A stretch of DNA of 64,000 bases from Gemmatimonadota bacterium (GTDB lineage: Bacteria > Gemmatimonadota > Gemmatimonadetes > Longimicrobiales > Gaopeijiaceae), in the NCBI GenBank assembly GCA_041390125.1, contig JAWKQN010000003.1, forward strand, positions 248,001 through 312,000. Direction: 5' to 3'. Below are positions 51,447 to 59,526 of this stretch, piece after piece. Under the pieces are notes generated by a model. That model saw nothing but the letters and a program-made list of their open reading frames with translations. It was not told the origin of the DNA and made no database searches. Every line of letters begins with the position of its first letter. The stretch's first letter is position 1. The position numbers were made by a program, and so were the translations under genes.

Positions 51447-52888
51447 AGCTTCACGCACACGTTCTTGGGTTCCGTGAAGAAGCGCAGGGCCTCCTCGCCG
51501 CCCTCGCGCTCCATGCCGCTGTTCTTCATGCCGCCGAACGGCACCCGGAGGTCCCGAAGCAGCCAGCAGTTGATCCACACCGTGCCGGACTCGATCCGCT
51601 CCGCCACCCGGTGCGCCCGCGTCAGGTTCTGGGTCCATACCGTGGAGGACAACCCGTACTCGCTGTCGTTCGCTGCCTGGATCGCCTCGTCCTCCGTCTC
51701 GAACGGCTGCACCGTCACCACCGGCCCGAAGATCTCCTCCTGGTTGGTGCGGCAGCGCTGATCCAGCCCCGCGATCACCGTCGGCTCGAAGAAGAACCCG
51801 TCGCGGCAACGGGTGGGCAGCCCACGCGGCCGCCGGCCGCCCGCCAGCACGCGTCCGCCCTCGTCCCGCGCCAGCGCCACGTACGATTCCACCTTGGCCC
51901 GGTGCTCGGCGCTCACCAGCGCGCCCTGCTCGGTGCCGGGCTCGAGTGGATCGCCCACGCGCAGTGCTTTGGCCCGCCGCACCAGCGCGTCCACGAAGCG
52001 CTCGTAGAGCGGCGCCTCCACCAGCACGCGCGATCCGCACAGGCAGATCTGGCCCTGATTCGTGAACGCGGCGCGGACGGTCCCGTCCACCGCGGCGTCG
52101 AAGTCGGCGTCCGCGAAGACCAGGTTCGGGTTCTTCCCACCCATCTCCAGCGCCACCTTCTTGAACATCGGCGCCACCCGCCCGGCGATGTCGCGGCCCG
52201 CGCGCGTGCTGCCCGTGAACGACAGCGTGGTCACGTCCGGATGGCTCACCAGCGCGGTGCCGGCCTCCGGCCCGCGGCCGTGCACCAGGTTGAGCACGCC
52301 CGCGGGCAGACCCGCTTCCTCCGCGATCTCGGAGAGCAGGTACGCCGTCATGGGCGTCACCTCGGACGGCTTGGCCACCGCCGTGTTCCCGGTCGCCAGC
52401 GCGGGCGCCACCTTCCAGCTCAGCAGGTAGAGCGGGAGGTTCCAGGGCGAGATGAGCCCCGCCACGCCGCGCGGACGCCGGAGCGTGTAGTTGAGCGCCG
52501 CGTGGTCTGTGACGTGCGCCTCGGAGCGCGTGTGCAGGATCGCCGTGGCGAAGAAGCGGAAGTTCGCGACCGCGCGCGGGATGTCGATCGTGCGCGCGGT
52601 GGTGAGCGGCTTGCCCGAATCGATGCTCTCCGCGCGCGCCAGCGCCTCCAGCCTGCGCTCGATGCCGGCCGCGACCGCGAGCAGGATGCGGCTCCGCTCG
52701 GCCGCCGGCGAGGCGGACCAGCCGGGGAAGGCGGCCCGGGCGGCGTCCACCGCGCGGGCCACGTCCGTGGCGTCGGAGGCGGGCACCCGGGCGTAGACGG
52801 CGCCGGTGGCGGGCTCGACGCACTCGAGCCAGGCCCCGGAGGCGGGCGTGGCCAGGCGGCCCCCGATGTAGTTCCGGATGTCGATCAC
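51443..52888 (-). CDS. amnC: 2-aminomuconic semialdehyde dehydrogenase (ALDH family)
   Basis: A 481-residue NAD-dependent aldehyde dehydrogenase of the ALDH8/2-hydroxymuconic semialdehyde group. GLISPWNLPLYLLSWKVAPALATGNTAVAKPSE (Rossmann), SFTGSTRAGRDIAG, catalytic Glu in LEMGGKNPN and catalytic Cys in TNQGQICLCGSRVLVE; NCWLLRDLRVPFGGMKNSGMEREGG is the diagnostic end shared by ALDH8A1-type enzymes. Oxidises 2-aminomuconate semialdehyde. GTG start at 52888 (VIDIRNYIGG). With the RidA deaminase it continues the ACMS branch encoded on the other strand. Confidence 0.88.
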   Translation of the reverse strand: MIDIRNYIGGRLATPASGAWLECVEPATGAVYARVPASDATDVARAVDAARAAFPGWSASPAAERSRILLAVAAGIERRLEALARAESIDSGKPLTTARTIDIPRAVANFRFFATAILHTRSEAHVTDHAALNYTLRRPRGVAGLISPWNLPLYLLSWKVAPALATGNTAVAKPSEVTPMTAYLLSEIAEEAGLPAGVLNLVHGRGPEAGTALVSHPDVTTLSFTGSTRAGRDIAGRVAPMFKKVALEMGGKNPNLVFADADFDAAVDGTVRAAFTNQGQICLCGSRVLVEAPLYERFVDALVRRAKALRVGDPLEPGTEQGALVSAEHRAKVESYVALARDEGGRVLAGGRRPRGLPTRCRDGFFFEPTVIAGLDQRCRTNQEEIFGPVVTVQPFETEDEAIQAANDSEYGLSSTVWTQNLTRAHRVAERIESGTVWINCWLLRDLRVPFGGMKNSGMEREGGEEALRFFTEPKNVCVKL

Positions 52889-53116
52889 CGGCGGCTCGGC
52901 CGCTCCGGCATGGGGCGTCTCCGGTGGGGAGGGGAAGGACGGGCCGGAAGCTGGAGAAGCGGGGCGGGGCGAACAAGGGTGAGGGAAGGCGGCCGGCCCA
53001 GTCTGTCATGGATCGGCCCCGGCCGAGGCGGAACTTGGTCCTCGGCCGAGCCATCGTCGACGGCGGCCCTCTCGGCCGGAACGGCGGTTCGGAGGGGCTG
53101 TCGCCATCAGGGTCAG

Positions 53117-53484
53117 AAGGAGTACCCATCGAGCGCCCGCGCCTCCCAAACGCGTCATCGGCGTATGTGGCCGAGGCAAAGCTCCGCGCCTACCTCCTCT
53201 CGGAGGAGCACCCGACAGGACGAGCCAAGGCCGCCTTCTTCAACCGCCTGGGCTTCCGGCGGGAGTCACCCATTGAGCTGCGGGCGGCCCTGATCGCCGT
53301 AGGCGAGGCGGGTGAGCTTGTCGCGCGCATCCTGACCCGCTACGGGATGAAGTACGTGATCGACGGGCACCTGGCAGGTCCAACGGGGGTTTCAGCGACG
53401 ATCCGAACCGTATGGATCATCGAGTGGGGGTCCCAGCGCCCACGTCTCGTGACTGCCTACCCGGCGCCTGGGGGGGCCACATGA
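53117..53484 (+). CDS. DUF6883-domain protein
   Basis: About 118 residues of the DUF6883 type: LPNASSAYVAEAKLRAYLLSEEHPTGRAKAAFFNRLGFRRE, then ELRAALIAVGE, GMKYVIDGHLAGPTGVSATIRTVWIIEWGSQRPRLVTAYPAPGG. The range starts at the perfect AAGGAG ribosome site (53117-53122), whose spacing points to ATC at 53128 as start; the nearest in-frame ATG (53008) is 40 residues upstream with no ribosome site. Whether ATC is used or a mutated ATG is unclear. Stop overlaps the DUF4926 gene (ATGA). Such pairs recur in bacterial genomes, often suspected to be toxin-antitoxin-like (inference). Confidence 0.7.
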
Positions 53485-53705
53485 AGGAACACGATCTGGT
53501 GGTGCTGAAGGGGCCGGTCGTGGAGCACGGCCTCGTGGAGGGCGATATCGGGACCGTTGTCCACCTCTACGAGGACGGCGCGGCAGCCGAGGTAGAGTTC
53601 GCCCGTGCCAACGGGACCACCGTGGCGGTGGTTACGCTCGACGCAGCTCAGCTTCGCCCCGTCGGCGACTCGGAGATCCTCCACGTCCGCGAGCTGGCTT
53701 CGTAA
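53481..53705 (+). CDS. DUF4926-domain protein
   Basis: A 74-residue small beta-rich protein of the DUF4926 family: KEHDLVVLKGPVVEHGLVEGDIGTVVHLYEDGAAAEVEFARANGTTVAVVTLDAAQLRPV, an SH3-like barrel. ATG overlaps the DUF6883 stop, so the two are a translational pair. No catalytic residue is expected; the partner is the upstream protein. Confidence 0.8.
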   Translation: MKEHDLVVLKGPVVEHGLVEGDIGTVVHLYEDGAAAEVEFARANGTTVAVVTLDAAQLRPVGDSEILHVRELAS

Positions 53706-53714
53706 AGATCCTCC

Positions 53715-54509
53715 CTACAACGGAACCTGCACCGCGATCCGCCCGCCGTCGACCGGGAGGTCGATGCCAGTGATGTAGCTGGCGGCCGGGGAGGCCAGGA
53801 AGCGGATGGCCGCGGCCACCTCGGCCGGATCGGCGAAGCGACCCAGCGGGACGTTGCCGCGCCAGCGGACGGCGAGCTCGTCGTCCGAGACGGACAGCCG
53901 TTCGGCCCGGTCGTGCAGCAGCTCGCGTAGCGCGCCGGTGTCCGTGTAGCCGGGCAACACGTTGTTGACCGTGATGCCGTCCGGTCCCAGCTCCGCCGCC
54001 AGCGTGCGCACCCACGCATGCACGGCGGCGCGTACGGTGTTGGAGACGCCCAGCCCCGCGATCGGCAGACGCACGGACGTGGAGGTGACGTTGACGATGC
54101 GCCCGTAGCCGTGCTCGCGCATGCCCGGCACCAGGGCGCGCGCCAGCCGGTGACTCATCCCCAGGTGCTGATCCAGCGCCGTGAGGAAGTCCTCCGGCTC
54201 CGCCTCCGAAAGCGGGCCGTCCGTGGGGCCACCCGTGTTGTTGATGAGCACCTCGATGGGGCCTTCGCGCTCCAGCAGCCCCTTCACGCTCGACTCCACG
54301 TTGTCGGGATCCCGGAAGTCCGCCACCAGCGTGTCGTGGGCCTGATCGAACGGGGCGGGGAGCTGCCCGCGCACCGCCTCCAGCGCGGACGCGTCCCGGG
54401 CCAGGACGACCACGGTGGCGCCCGCCTCGGCCAGCGCGACGGCGGCCGCCTGGCCGATCCCGTGGCTGGCTCCGCAGACGAGGGCGCGGCGACCGCGCAG
54501 CTCCGGCAT
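53715..54509 (-). CDS. SDR oxidoreductase lacking the YxxxK pair
   Basis: A 264-residue short-chain dehydrogenase/reductase fold. Cofactor motif GASHGIGQAAAVALAEAGATVVVLARD, NNTGG (usual NNAG), RIVNVTSTSVRLPIAGLGVSNTVRAAVHAWVRTLAAELG, and the C-terminal NVLPGYTDTG...GRFADPAEVAAAIRFLASPAASYITG. The Ser of the triad is kept (TSTS), but the canonical Y-x3-K is replaced by LGVSN-x2-VR. This variation is known in an atypical SDR group. Substrate unknown. ATG 54509 precedes the Rossmann motif by about nine residues. Next to the aminomuconate genes, on the same strand. Confidence 0.85.
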   Translation of the reverse strand: MPELRGRRALVCGASHGIGQAAAVALAEAGATVVVLARDASALEAVRGQLPAPFDQAHDTLVADFRDPDNVESSVKGLLEREGPIEVLINNTGGPTDGPLSEAEPEDFLTALDQHLGMSHRLARALVPGMREHGYGRIVNVTSTSVRLPIAGLGVSNTVRAAVHAWVRTLAAELGPDGITVNNVLPGYTDTGALRELLHDRAERLSVSDDELAVRWRGNVPLGRFADPAEVAAAIRFLASPAASYITGIDLPVDGGRIAVQVPL

Positions 54510-54708
54510 GGGTGGGGCTCCGGCTCGAAGAGGGGTGGGGAGGGGCGGGGCCGGAACGCTAGAGATGCCGGGCGGGTGGAACAAGGGTGGACCGAGGGGC
54601 GGTGGGCCGGACCTGTCATTGCTCGGCCCCCAGCGACGACCGACATTGCAGGGTGCCTGGTCGGGTCCTGCTCCCGCGGCAGGCGGGATCGATGGAGGGT
54701 GACGACAC

Positions 54709-54915
54709 GTGCGATACCGGGTATTGATCGATCAGGATGAGGACGGGGTCTTCGTCGCGCAGGTCCCCAGTCTTCCCGGCTGTGTCAGTCAGGGCCGCAC
54801 CCGCGCGGAGGCGATCGCGAACGTAAAGGAAGCGATCGCCGGATACCTCGAGAGTCTGGACGCGCACCGGGATCCCGTGCCGCCAGCGATCACGGAAGAG
54901 ATCGTCGAGGTCTAG
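54709..54915 (+). CDS. hicB: HicB-type antitoxin
   Basis: A 68-residue HicB (type II antitoxin) with the RNase-H-like fold: RYRVLIDQDEDGVFVAQVPSLPGCVSQGRTRAEAIANVKEAIAGYLESL. No C-terminal DNA-binding domain, so it is the short form. GTG start with GGAGG upstream; hicA follows with its GTG three bases after the stop. Confidence 0.88.
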   Translation: MRYRVLIDQDEDGVFVAQVPSLPGCVSQGRTRAEAIANVKEAIAGYLESLDAHRDPVPPAITEEIVEV

Positions 54916-54917
54916 GC

Positions 54918-55145
54918 GTGGGCCGCCTTCCGGTCGTCTCGGGTCAAGAGTTGGTCCGAGCGCTGGGGCAGATCGGCTACGTCGTGGACCGTCAGAAGGG
55001 CAGTCACATCGTCCTCCGCCAGACCAATGAGCCCTTCCGGCGGGTCACTGTCCCGGATCACCGCGAGATCGCCAAAGGCACGCTCCGCGCGATCCTTCGC
55101 TCGGTCGGTCTGACTCCCGATGAGTTGGACGACCTGCTGACGTAG
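54918..55145 (+). CDS. hicA: HicA-type mRNA interferase toxin
   Basis: A 75-residue HicA with the dsRBD-like fold and catalytic His in KGSHIVLRQTNEPFRRVTVPDHREIAKGTLRAILRSVGLTPDEL. Immediately follows hicB (order hicB-hicA, reversed relative to E. coli hicAB). Cleaves mRNA; normally neutralised by HicB. GTG start. Confidence 0.9.
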   Translation: MGRLPVVSGQELVRALGQIGYVVDRQKGSHIVLRQTNEPFRRVTVPDHREIAKGTLRAILRSVGLTPDELDDLLT

Positions 55146-55182
55146 GGCGCGACCTCCCTCGCTACGGTCCCCCCGCCGGCTT

Positions 55183-56217
55183 CTACCGCTCCGACCAGGC
55201 CAGGAAGACGTGCGTGGTCTCGTCCCCACCGGCCGCCACCACCACCACCGAGCGACCTTCGCGCTCCGCCACCAGCGTGCCCTGCACGGTGCGGCGGTTC
55301 ACGTCCAGGTCCTGGGTGCGCACGGTGAAGCCGTCGTCCTCCAGGACGTCGCCGTAGTAGCCGAGCACGGAGGCCAGATCGTCGCGGAGCTCGAAGCGGA
55401 CGGCGCCCGCCTCTCCGGTCTCGGATTCCGCCGTGTACACCGTCCGCTCGCGGACCCGGCTGGGCGCGCGCGGCAGCCACCCGGGCGCCTCGCCGCCTTC
55501 GCGCATCCCGGTCAGCGTGGTCTCGCCTTCCGGGGTGGTGATGGTCAGGCGGGCATCCTCGTCCTGACCCTGCACGTCGAAGCGCACCAGCTCGCCTTCC
55601 TCCGTGCGGATCGTCAGCGAGCCGCGATCGTCGGCACCCTCGGCGTCGAAGCGCAGCGTGCTGCCCTGGCCGCGGATCACCAGCGCACCATGATCGTCGT
55701 GTCCGCGCGCGTCGATGCGCAGCACCTCGCCGTCCCCGGTGGTCACGGACAGACGGGCCTGACCGTCCTGACCGGTGGCGTCGATGCGGACCACCTCGCC
55801 GTCCGGCTTCTGGATCACCAGCGCGCCGCCGTCCTCACCGCCGGTGAGGTTGATCCGGAGCTCGCCCTCGTCGGTGGAGATGCGAAGGCCTCCCTCGAAG
55901 ATCTCGTCCACGTCCGCGGTGCGCACCTGCCCGTCCGACCGGGTGCGGAAGGTGATGGTGCGCGCCTCCCGGTTCATGGAGACCAGCTCCAGGTCCGGGG
56001 AATGGCGGACCATCCGTTCGGCCACGGCGATCTGCGGATCGAGCGCGATATCGTGCATCTCTTCCTGCACGCGCTTGGTGATCACGACCGCCACCACCGC
56101 CACGGCCGCGAAAGCGAAGACGCCGAAGAGCGCCAGCCCGATGAACACCTTGGCCAGGGGCCCCATCCCTTTGGACTTGCCACCGACCGCCCGCTCGAAC
56201 TCGTCGTGGATGCTCAT
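55183..56217 (-). CDS. membrane-anchored protein with acidic beta-repeats
   Basis: A 344-residue protein with one N-terminal membrane helix (about 20-45, GPLAKVFIGLALFGVFAFAAVAVVAVVI). A stretch of about 115 residues is built of five to six repeats of about 21-22 residues, each reading approximately G(D/E)EVVRIDATGQDGQARLSVTT / GEVLRIDARGHDDHGALVIRG / STLRFDAEGADDRGSLTIRT / GELVRFDVQGQDEDARLTITT. The periodic I/F-x-A-x-G-x-D pattern suggests a beta-solenoid. A C-terminal domain (about 240-344) follows. No family is recognised. Confidence 0.7.
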   Translation of the reverse strand: MSIHDEFERAVGGKSKGMGPLAKVFIGLALFGVFAFAAVAVVAVVITKRVQEEMHDIALDPQIAVAERMVRHSPDLELVSMNREARTITFRTRSDGQVRTADVDEIFEGGLRISTDEGELRINLTGGEDGGALVIQKPDGEVVRIDATGQDGQARLSVTTGDGEVLRIDARGHDDHGALVIRGQGSTLRFDAEGADDRGSLTIRTEEGELVRFDVQGQDEDARLTITTPEGETTLTGMREGGEAPGWLPRAPSRVRERTVYTAESETGEAGAVRFELRDDLASVLGYYGDVLEDDGFTVRTQDLDVNRRTVQGTLVAEREGRSVVVVAAGGDETTHVFLAWSER

Positions 56218-56427
56218 CTGCCCGCGTCTGCCTCCTTGGGGGTCCGCTCCGCCTCCATACCCGATCTACGACGGCCGGGGCCGCCGCCTTCAGGCGCACC
56301 CTGGTCAGGACGGGACCGCGGGGGCCCAGGTTTCAGGGAGCGGGGCGGGTCCATGGACATACGAGACCGGCCCCCCCGGGACGCGCCGGGGTCCCGGGGA
56401 GCGGGGCCAGGAGGAGGCCCCCCGGGC

Positions 56428-56489
56428 CTACCGCCTCGCCTGCCCGTCCTACCGCCCGCCTGCCGCCTACCGCCTCGCCTGCCCGTCCT
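56428..56489. repeat. direct repeat, 39-bp period, duplicating a gene 3' end
   Basis: A 23-base segment beginning CTACCGCCTCGCCTGCC occurs at 56428-56450 and again at 56467-56489. The second copy contains the stop codon and last codons of the serine hydrolase on the minus strand; the first lies past the stop. Confidence 0.75.
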
Positions 56490-57672
56490 CCCGGAACAGC
56501 GGGAAGATCCGCCCGAACAGGTCGGCCCGGACCTCCTGGAGTACCTGGCGGGTGTGGGCCCGGGGCTCGGCGCCCCGGCCGTCCGTGTTGAAGACGGCGA
56601 TGGTGGCCGCGCCGGTGGCGGGGTCCAGGTAGAAGAAGCTCAGGAAGCCGAGCTGGCTGCCGGTATGGCCCACGTAGCCATGGCCCTGGAACGAGGGAAG
56701 GAAGTACCCGAGCCCCATCGCCTGCTCGATGCCGTCCTCCTGGCCGATCCGGATCTGCTCCCGCCACATCTCCTCCAGGGAGCTTCGGGCCAGGACGGCC
56801 TCGGCCGTGGCGTCGGGCGCGGATCCCACCAGGAAGGCCAGGTAGCGCGCCATGTCGGGGATCGATGCGTTCAGCCCACCGTTGGAGACGGTGATGCCCG
56901 TGTCGAAGTCGACGCCGTTCGCGGTGCGCGTGCCGGCCTCGATGAAGTAGTTGTTGGAGCGGTGGGGGAGCAGGTGATAGGGCGTGCGGTCGAAGTAGGC
57001 GCTGCGCATCCCCAGCGGCCGCAGCACGTTCTTCTCCATGTACGTCTCGTAGTCCTCGCCGGTCAGCGTCTCGATGACGCGGCCGAGGAAGATGATCCCG
57101 GGGTTGGAGTACTGCCAGCGGCTGCCCGGCTCGAACTCGAGCTCGGTGTACGGGAACATGGCCACGAGCTGCGACCACTCCGTGGGCTCGTACGGGTGCC
57201 AGGGCTGATCGCCGCCCCAGGGCCAGGTCCCGCTCCGGAAGCCCGCGCTGTGGGACATGAGATGGCGCAGCGTCACGCGCCCGATGGGGCCATGCACCGC
57301 GCGCAATTCGGGCACGTAGTCGAGGATGGGATCGTCCAGGTCCAGCAGCCCGCGGTCGCGCAGCTGCATCAGCGCGATGGACGTGAACGTCTTGGTGATG
57401 GACGCCCAGTGGTAGATGGTCTCCCGGTCCACCGCGCGCCCGCTCTCCACGTCGGCGAAGCCGCGCGTCTCGAACGCCAGCTCCTGCCCGTCCTGGTAGA
57501 ACGCGAGGCTGGAGCCCACGATGCCTTCCCGCTCCAGCCGGTCGGCGTAGTCGCGGACGACGGCGTCCCAGGCGGCCTCGAATCCGCGGGGCGCCTGCTG
57601 GGCGTGGACCGTGTCCATGGGCAGGAGCAGGGGGAGGGTGGCGGCGAGCAGCGGAAGCGAAGCGCGGCGCAT
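56467..57672 (-). CDS. exported class C beta-lactamase-like serine hydrolase
   Basis: A 401-residue secreted protein, signal peptide about 1-25 (LLAATLPLLLPMDTVHAQ). Beta-lactamase/transpeptidase-like fold with S-x-x-K in HWASITKTFTSIAL, Y-x-N in YSNPGIIFLG and the KTG-equivalent HTG in VGHTGSQLGFL. This is the S12 peptidase/esterase family, acting on peptides or esters; not sufficient to call beta-lactamase. ATG at 57672 begins the signal peptide. Followed by a tandemly copied 3' end. Confidence 0.88.
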   Translation of the reverse strand: MRRASLPLLAATLPLLLPMDTVHAQQAPRGFEAAWDAVVRDYADRLEREGIVGSSLAFYQDGQELAFETRGFADVESGRAVDRETIYHWASITKTFTSIALMQLRDRGLLDLDDPILDYVPELRAVHGPIGRVTLRHLMSHSAGFRSGTWPWGGDQPWHPYEPTEWSQLVAMFPYTELEFEPGSRWQYSNPGIIFLGRVIETLTGEDYETYMEKNVLRPLGMRSAYFDRTPYHLLPHRSNNYFIEAGTRTANGVDFDTGITVSNGGLNASIPDMARYLAFLVGSAPDATAEAVLARSSLEEMWREQIRIGQEDGIEQAMGLGYFLPSFQGHGYVGHTGSQLGFLSFFYLDPATGAATIAVFNTDGRGAEPRAHTRQVLQEVRADLFGRIFPLFREDGQARR

Positions 57673-57782
57673 GGCGATCTCCGGTGCGGTTCGCTCGGAA
57701 CATGCGCCGGAAACGCCGGTGCCGCGAGGGCGACGTGGCCCCCGCGGCACCGGGTCGAGCGAGCTGCTGGCGGTGGCGCGTG

Positions 57783-59093
57783 TCAGCTCACCGGCCGGCC
57801 CAATCCCGCCTCGGCCACCAGCAGCAGCAGCGCGTTCTGGATGGCCAGGTGGCCGTCCCGGTTGATCCACCACTCGCCGGGGGCATGTCCCTCGCCGCCC
57901 ACGCCGCCGCGGCCGATGGTCACGGCCGGGACGCCGAGCGCGATCGGGATGTTGGAGTCGGTGGAGCCGAAGCCACCCTCCGCCTCCTCACCGAAGACGG
58001 CGGCCGCGGCCACCGCCCGCTGCACCAGCGGCAGGTCGTCCGGGTGCTCCCCCGACGGGCGGTTGCCCACCTGGTCGAGCACCAGCTCCAGCGCCGGCCC
58101 GTGCCGGCGCACGGCGTTCTCGTCCTCCAGGCCGCGCTGCATGGCGGCGCGGAACGCGGCGTCGATGCGCTGCAGGGCCTCGGGGCTCTCGGAGCGCATG
58201 TCCACCTCCATCGACACCTCGAAGGGAATCGAGTTGACGGACGTGCCGCCCGTCAGCGTGCCCACGTTGTAGCTGGTGCGCGGCCCCGAACGCGTGAGCG
58301 TATCCGCGACGTTGGCGAAGTGCGTCACCGCGCGCGACAGCGCGTGCGCGGGATTGGCCATCCCGAACGCGCCCCAGGAGTGCCCGCCCGGCCCCTTGAA
58401 CGTGGCGCGATAGCGGTGCGAGCCCAGCGCCTTTGTGACGAGGCGGCCGAGGCCGCCGCCGTCCACCTCGATCCAGGCATCGATCGGATGCGCGCCGTCG
58501 CGGAACAGGTGCTTCATGCCGCGCAGGTCGCCGAGGCCCTCCTCGCCGACCACGCCCACGAACCACACGTCCGCTTGCGTCTCCAGGCCCACCTCTTCCA
58601 TCGCGCGCAGCGCAGTCAGCACCACCATCAGACCGCGCGTGTCGTCGCCGATGCCGGGCGCGAAGAGCGTGTCGCCGCGCTGGCGCACGGTCACGTCCGT
58701 GCCCTCCGGGAAGACGGTGTCCAGGTGGCCGCCGAGCGCGATCGTGCGTCCGCCCGTGGTGCCGCGCCGGAGCGCGATCACGTTGCCCTCCTCGTCGATC
58801 CACACGGAATCCGCGCCCGCGGCCCGCAGCCACTCCGCGTAGAACTTCGCGCGTTCCTCCTCCATGAACGGAGGGGCCGGCACCTGTGTGAGCTCGATGT
58901 GCTCGGCGCTGGTGCGTTCCTCCATCGCCTCGATGGCTGCGAACGCGCGCTGCACGACGGGCTCGCGCGCGAGGCCCGCCACGCCGTCGGCCGCCACCTG
59001 CGCGCTCAGCGGCGCGGCGAGGGCGAACGTGCACGCGAGCAGCGCGGGCGCCGCGGACCGCGCGATGCGCGGAGAACGGACGAGGGACGTCAT
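57783..59093 (-). CDS. exported M20-family metallopeptidase
   Basis: A 436-residue zinc hydrolase with signal peptide about 1-30 (APALLACTFALAAPLSAQ). Metal/catalytic motifs: GGHLDTVFP (His), GIGDDTRG (bridging Asp), GEEGLGDLRG (catalytic Glu), and the dimerisation domain with GGHSWGAFGMANPAHAL. Close to the ArgE/DapE/peptidase T-like group. ATG overlaps the Rof-like gene as ATGA, so it is translated from the same transcript. Confidence 0.9.
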   Translation of the reverse strand: MTSLVRSPRIARSAAPALLACTFALAAPLSAQVAADGVAGLAREPVVQRAFAAIEAMEERTSAEHIELTQVPAPPFMEEERAKFYAEWLRAAGADSVWIDEEGNVIALRRGTTGGRTIALGGHLDTVFPEGTDVTVRQRGDTLFAPGIGDDTRGLMVVLTALRAMEEVGLETQADVWFVGVVGEEGLGDLRGMKHLFRDGAHPIDAWIEVDGGGLGRLVTKALGSHRYRATFKGPGGHSWGAFGMANPAHALSRAVTHFANVADTLTRSGPRTSYNVGTLTGGTSVNSIPFEVSMEVDMRSESPEALQRIDAAFRAAMQRGLEDENAVRRHGPALELVLDQVGNRPSGEHPDDLPLVQRAVAAAAVFGEEAEGGFGSTDSNIPIALGVPAVTIGRGGVGGEGHAPGEWWINRDGHLAIQNALLLLVAEAGLGRPVS

Positions 59094-59362
59094 CGGGTCT
59101 GGCTCCGGGTCGAGGGCGTCACCGGTCCGGGTGCGGCCGGACCGAAGGAACGGATGTGGTCCAGGCGGATGCGCTGGCCCGTGGAGAGCACGGCGTATTC
59201 GGCGCCGTCGTCCGTCAGGAGGTCCTGGATGGCCGCGTCCACCGTCTCGGACGTGCCGTCGGGCAGCTCGTAGCGGATGCGGCAGACGGCCCCGCGGACG
59301 GTGAGGTGCTCGAGGCGGTCGTGGACCGCGCAGGCGATGGGTCGGTACGGCAGGTCGGCCAT
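59090..59362 (-). CDS. rof: Rho-binding antiterminator (Rof/YaeO-like)
   Basis: A 90-residue Rof-like protein: LPYRPIACAVHDRLEHLTVRGAVCRIRYELPDGTSETVDAAIQDLLTDDGAEYAVLSTGQRIRLDHIRSF matches the Sm-fold of Rof, which blocks Rho's RNA-binding site. The family motif Y-x-P-I-x-C-x-x-H/Y-D-x-L-E is complete. Upstream of and coupled to the M20 peptidase gene, an odd pairing. Confidence 0.8.
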   Translation of the reverse strand: MADLPYRPIACAVHDRLEHLTVRGAVCRIRYELPDGTSETVDAAIQDLLTDDGAEYAVLSTGQRIRLDHIRSFGPAAPGPVTPSTRSQTR

Positions 59363-59526
59363 GTCGCTTCCGGCGCAGGAGACCGCGCGGGTGCTGCCGG
59401 CCTTGCCACCGGCGCCCCGCGAGGCCCATTACTCGGCGGATCGCGGGAGGGTTCCTGGCAGTGCCCGGACCTCACCCGTGTCCCGCCGCTCCGCGGCCCG
59501 CGACGCCCCGCACCCCAGGAGACTCC

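Noticed and set aside
56467..57672. Calling the serine hydrolase a beta-lactamase resistance gene
   Set aside because: The SxxK/YxN/HTG set is shared with esterases and D-aminopeptidases; there is no evidence of beta-lactam specificity.
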